Program-made: the position numbers and the translations under genes | The notes under the pieces: generated by a model | Seen by the model: only the letters and a program-made list of their open reading frames with translations | Database searches by the model: none | What the model was told of the DNA's origin: nothing | DNA from: Eutypa lata | Taxonomy: Eukaryota > Ascomycota > Sordariomycetes > Xylariales > Diatrypaceae | Direction of reading: 5' to 3' | Assembly: GCA_022661535.1 (NCBI GenBank) | Contig: JAKULF010000008.1 | Location: forward strand, 62,001 to 126,000 | Length of the DNA stretch: 64,000 bases | Shown: positions 62,028-64,000 of the stretch, piece after piece | Layout of the letters: every line of letters starts with the position of its first letter | Numbering within the stretch: position 1 is the first letter of the stretch

Positions 62028-63314
62028 ATGGCTTATTCTATATTCGCAAAGGAGTGTTTCCGCAGATTACAGGATAGGCGAGCCGTCGACCTAGGAATTT
62101 ATCAAGTCGAGGTTGATAGGGCATATAGAATGCTCGAAACATGTATGAAGCCTCCAGATCATGAATCAATTTACCTTTGGAATGAGCAAAGACATAAGCT
62201 TTTAGACTTTTGGAAGGTCGAACGTGAGCGCGCCTATATTTCAGGCCTCAAGGTTCATGCGAATCGGGGTAGAGTTCAGCCCTCTGAGAAGCGATCAAGG
62301 GACCAGGACGAGGAAGGTGTTGAACCGAACCTCAAGCGGCGACGAATGCGTCTATCAAAAATTACAGCATTCCAGCCGGCCTGCATACAACGGGATTACC
62401 GCCGTCATCAGCCTATTCCTTCATTCCCTCGAATGGTGTATGCGAGTAAGGAACTCGAGAATTCTCCAGGAGCTTCGTTCAGACAAGGAGGTCTGGAAAC
62501 GTTGCGCCTAGTACGCTCCTATCAATACATCCAAGACGGAAACGTCCAGAGGCTTTGGCAAGACAAGATAGACTCATTGTGCAAACACCCTAAAGCATCC
62601 AATGTTGCCAAAATCAGGGCAGAGCTTCCAAGGACACGAGGGAAAGTCCGGAAAGCGCTTCCGAAGCGGCGCCCTATTCTATGCTGGCGGACGGACAACA
62701 GGATCTTCACAGAAATGAAGCGCAAGTCGAAGCAAGGGGAATACAGCAGTGTTCCAAGTGAACTTTGTCATAAGGATGATATTCCAGCCATCCGTCGAAT
62801 ATATTCCGCAAATCAGGCATCTAAGCCTGGGACCCTCCAGTCTTGGATCATACTAGATGAACAAGACACCCGACGTTTTAAGATCCTCAGCTGCCTCAGT
62901 AATTACGAATGGCTAGATCTAACTACTATCGACTACGTTATACAACAAATATCATCCGAGACCTCTGCTGACCAACTTCTTTCCCGACTTGATGGTTTAG
63001 AAACGGAGGGGAGCCTCCACCGTGGAGAGCCTGAAGCATCGGTGGATACGGGTATAGATGACAGATTGATCGAGACGTCTCCGCTCGATGTCAGTTCTAG
63101 CGACCATGTAAATTCGTGGATCACAAAGACCCCTCGCGCTCAGGTAAGCCTACGAGAAGCCATGTTATACTTCAGACGTAGAAACATTGTTTGTCGAACT
63201 TTCTCTAATGAATGCACAAAATACTTACACAATAGGATCCATAAAGAACGGGCTTTCAACCAGGACTTACTTAGTAGTACGGAAATGTTCCTTGGTCTGG
63301 TACGTAAACACTAA
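62028..63314 (+). CDS. Hypothetical protein, unknown function
   Basis: Single-exon frame of 428 residues starting MAYSIFAKECFRRL, not recognised. It is rich in charged residues, with a likely nuclear-localisation cluster near residues 103-108 (LKRRRMRLSK) and a second basic patch (RTRGKVRKALPKRRP). A middle region (TLQSWIILDEQDTRRFKIL) looks globular, and the C-terminal third has an acidic linker followed by SLREAMLYFRRRNIVC. No signal peptide or membrane helix. Normal codon use and no stops over 1.3 kb support a real gene. It lies outside the biosynthetic set by appearance and may be a nuclear or lineage-specific protein. Confidence 0.65.
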   Translation: MAYSIFAKECFRRLQDRRAVDLGIYQVEVDRAYRMLETCMKPPDHESIYLWNEQRHKLLDFWKVERERAYISGLKVHANRGRVQPSEKRSRDQDEEGVEPNLKRRRMRLSKITAFQPACIQRDYRRHQPIPSFPRMVYASKELENSPGASFRQGGLETLRLVRSYQYIQDGNVQRLWQDKIDSLCKHPKASNVAKIRAELPRTRGKVRKALPKRRPILCWRTDNRIFTEMKRKSKQGEYSSVPSELCHKDDIPAIRRIYSANQASKPGTLQSWIILDEQDTRRFKILSCLSNYEWLDLTTIDYVIQQISSETSADQLLSRLDGLETEGSLHRGEPEASVDTGIDDRLIETSPLDVSSSDHVNSWITKTPRAQVSLREAMLYFRRRNIVCRTFSNECTKYLHNRIHKERAFNQDLLSSTEMFLGLVRKH

Positions 63315-63532
63315 AGAGAATGGTTCAAACGTTTATATACAATAACGTAATTATATGTCATTCTTGCACGGCTCTCTATCCTGCGTATGAATTCTTCCAA
63401 GTATGGGCTAACTCTTCTTTACCATTCAACTAGAAACGTTAAGACTTTGATCCAAGTCGAGTTTCGAAATTTTCTTCCTTGTTTCTTAAGTTTACATAGA
63501 TGTTCGCTATATTTAAAGCACACCCTAATGCA

Positions 63533-64000
63533 CTAGGCAGCCAGGATATCATCAGGTGTACCATCATCGCTATCATTCGCTTCCAAAACATCGCTGTCAT
63601 CATCACCATTAGTAGCAACGTTACTACCACCGTCACTATCACTATCTCCAGACTCGCTTATTTCAGATTCGCTTGTTTCAGTTTCGCTTGTTTCAGTTTC
63701 AACTTCTCCAGAGAATATGGCCTTAAATCGGGAAGCATCTAATTGGAATACAAGAGTTAGTGTAAAAGAAATTAATCATGTAGGTATGTTCTCTGAAGAC
63801 TTACCGTTGGTGTGTATGAAAAAGACCTCGAATGCTTCAGCCCGTCCACTTATCTGATTTTGAGGATTGTACTCTGGGCAGAAAACGTAAGGTCTAACTT
63901 CTCGAATCCACACTTTATGTCTGGACTTTCGGAGTACGAAACTCCCCTCACCAGAGGGGCCAAATGGAGCTTTTTGAATAAGCTTCAATCCCCAAGACTA
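63533..64000 (-). CDS. Partial gene, 3' end only, acidic C-terminus
   Basis: Two exons on the - strand: 63805 to beyond the window end, and 63533-63738 (intron 63739-63804 with GTAAGT and ATTAG, phase joined). The visible 5' part reads LRKSRHKVWIREVRPYVFCP and GRAEAFEVFFIHTNG; the last exon is a low-complexity acidic tail of repeated ETSETETSESE-like units and DDSD runs, ending DDILAA. The start lies outside the window. The family is not recognised; acidic tails of this type are common in nuclear proteins. It is tail-to-tail with the gene at 62028-63314. Confidence 0.55.

Overview
This window looks like nuclear DNA of a filamentous ascomycete (Pezizomycotina). The genes carry many short GT-AG introns (about 45-100 nt). 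Gene families typical of that group are present: a mating-type-like HMG-box protein, an ascomycete class II-type peroxidase, a HET-domain protein, a highly reducing polyketide synthase (HR-PKS) with accessory enzymes, and small secreted cysteine-containing proteins. Three long blocks (about 37.0-42.7, 44.4-52.7 and 53.9-59.5 kb) are almost pure A+T and look like transposons destroyed by repeat-induced point mutation (RIP). I cannot name the species; the HMG protein resembles MAT1-2-1 proteins of Sordariomycetes.

Left part (1-20 kb): a MAT1-2-1-like HMG-box gene (+), a DUF885 metallopeptidase-like gene (-), a secreted heme peroxidase (+), then a run of four genes for predicted secreted proteins (two - strand, two + strand) plus a tiny two-helix membrane protein, and a HET-domain gene (+) that runs tail-to-tail into the PKS gene.

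Middle and right part (20-61 kb): what appears to be a decaying HR-PKS biosynthetic gene cluster. It contains an HR-PKS (-) with order KS-AT-DH-MT-pseudoER-KR-ACP, a divergently transcribed LovG-like FSH1 hydrolase (+), the amino-terminal remnant of an MFS transporter (-), a rhodopsin-domain membrane protein (+), an AhpD-like CMD-family protein (-), an FAD monooxygenase (+) and a cytochrome P450 (+). The PKS has one in-frame TAG upstream of the ACP and one apparent 1-nt frame slip between AT and DH. The FAD monooxygenase is split by a 5.7-kb LTR retroelement, and the first part of the P450 is split by a second, oppositely oriented copy of the same element. Both insertions keep 5-bp target-site duplications. 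Between the two broken genes sits an 8.35-kb element with hAT-type ends (TAAGG... terminal inverted repeats, an 8-bp target duplication and G/C-rich subterminal tandem repeats).

If intact, the enzymes would make a reduced, C-methylated polyketide (HR-PKS plus an external enoyl reductase not seen here), release it with the LovG-like hydrolase and oxidise it with the FAD enzyme and the P450. The genes that look intact (hydrolase, rhodopsin-domain protein, AhpD-like protein) are therefore probably orphaned. The right edge (62-64 kb) has one unrecognised 428-residue protein and the 3' end of another gene on the - strand. All gene models come from reading splice signals and family resemblance by eye; no search or alignment program was run.
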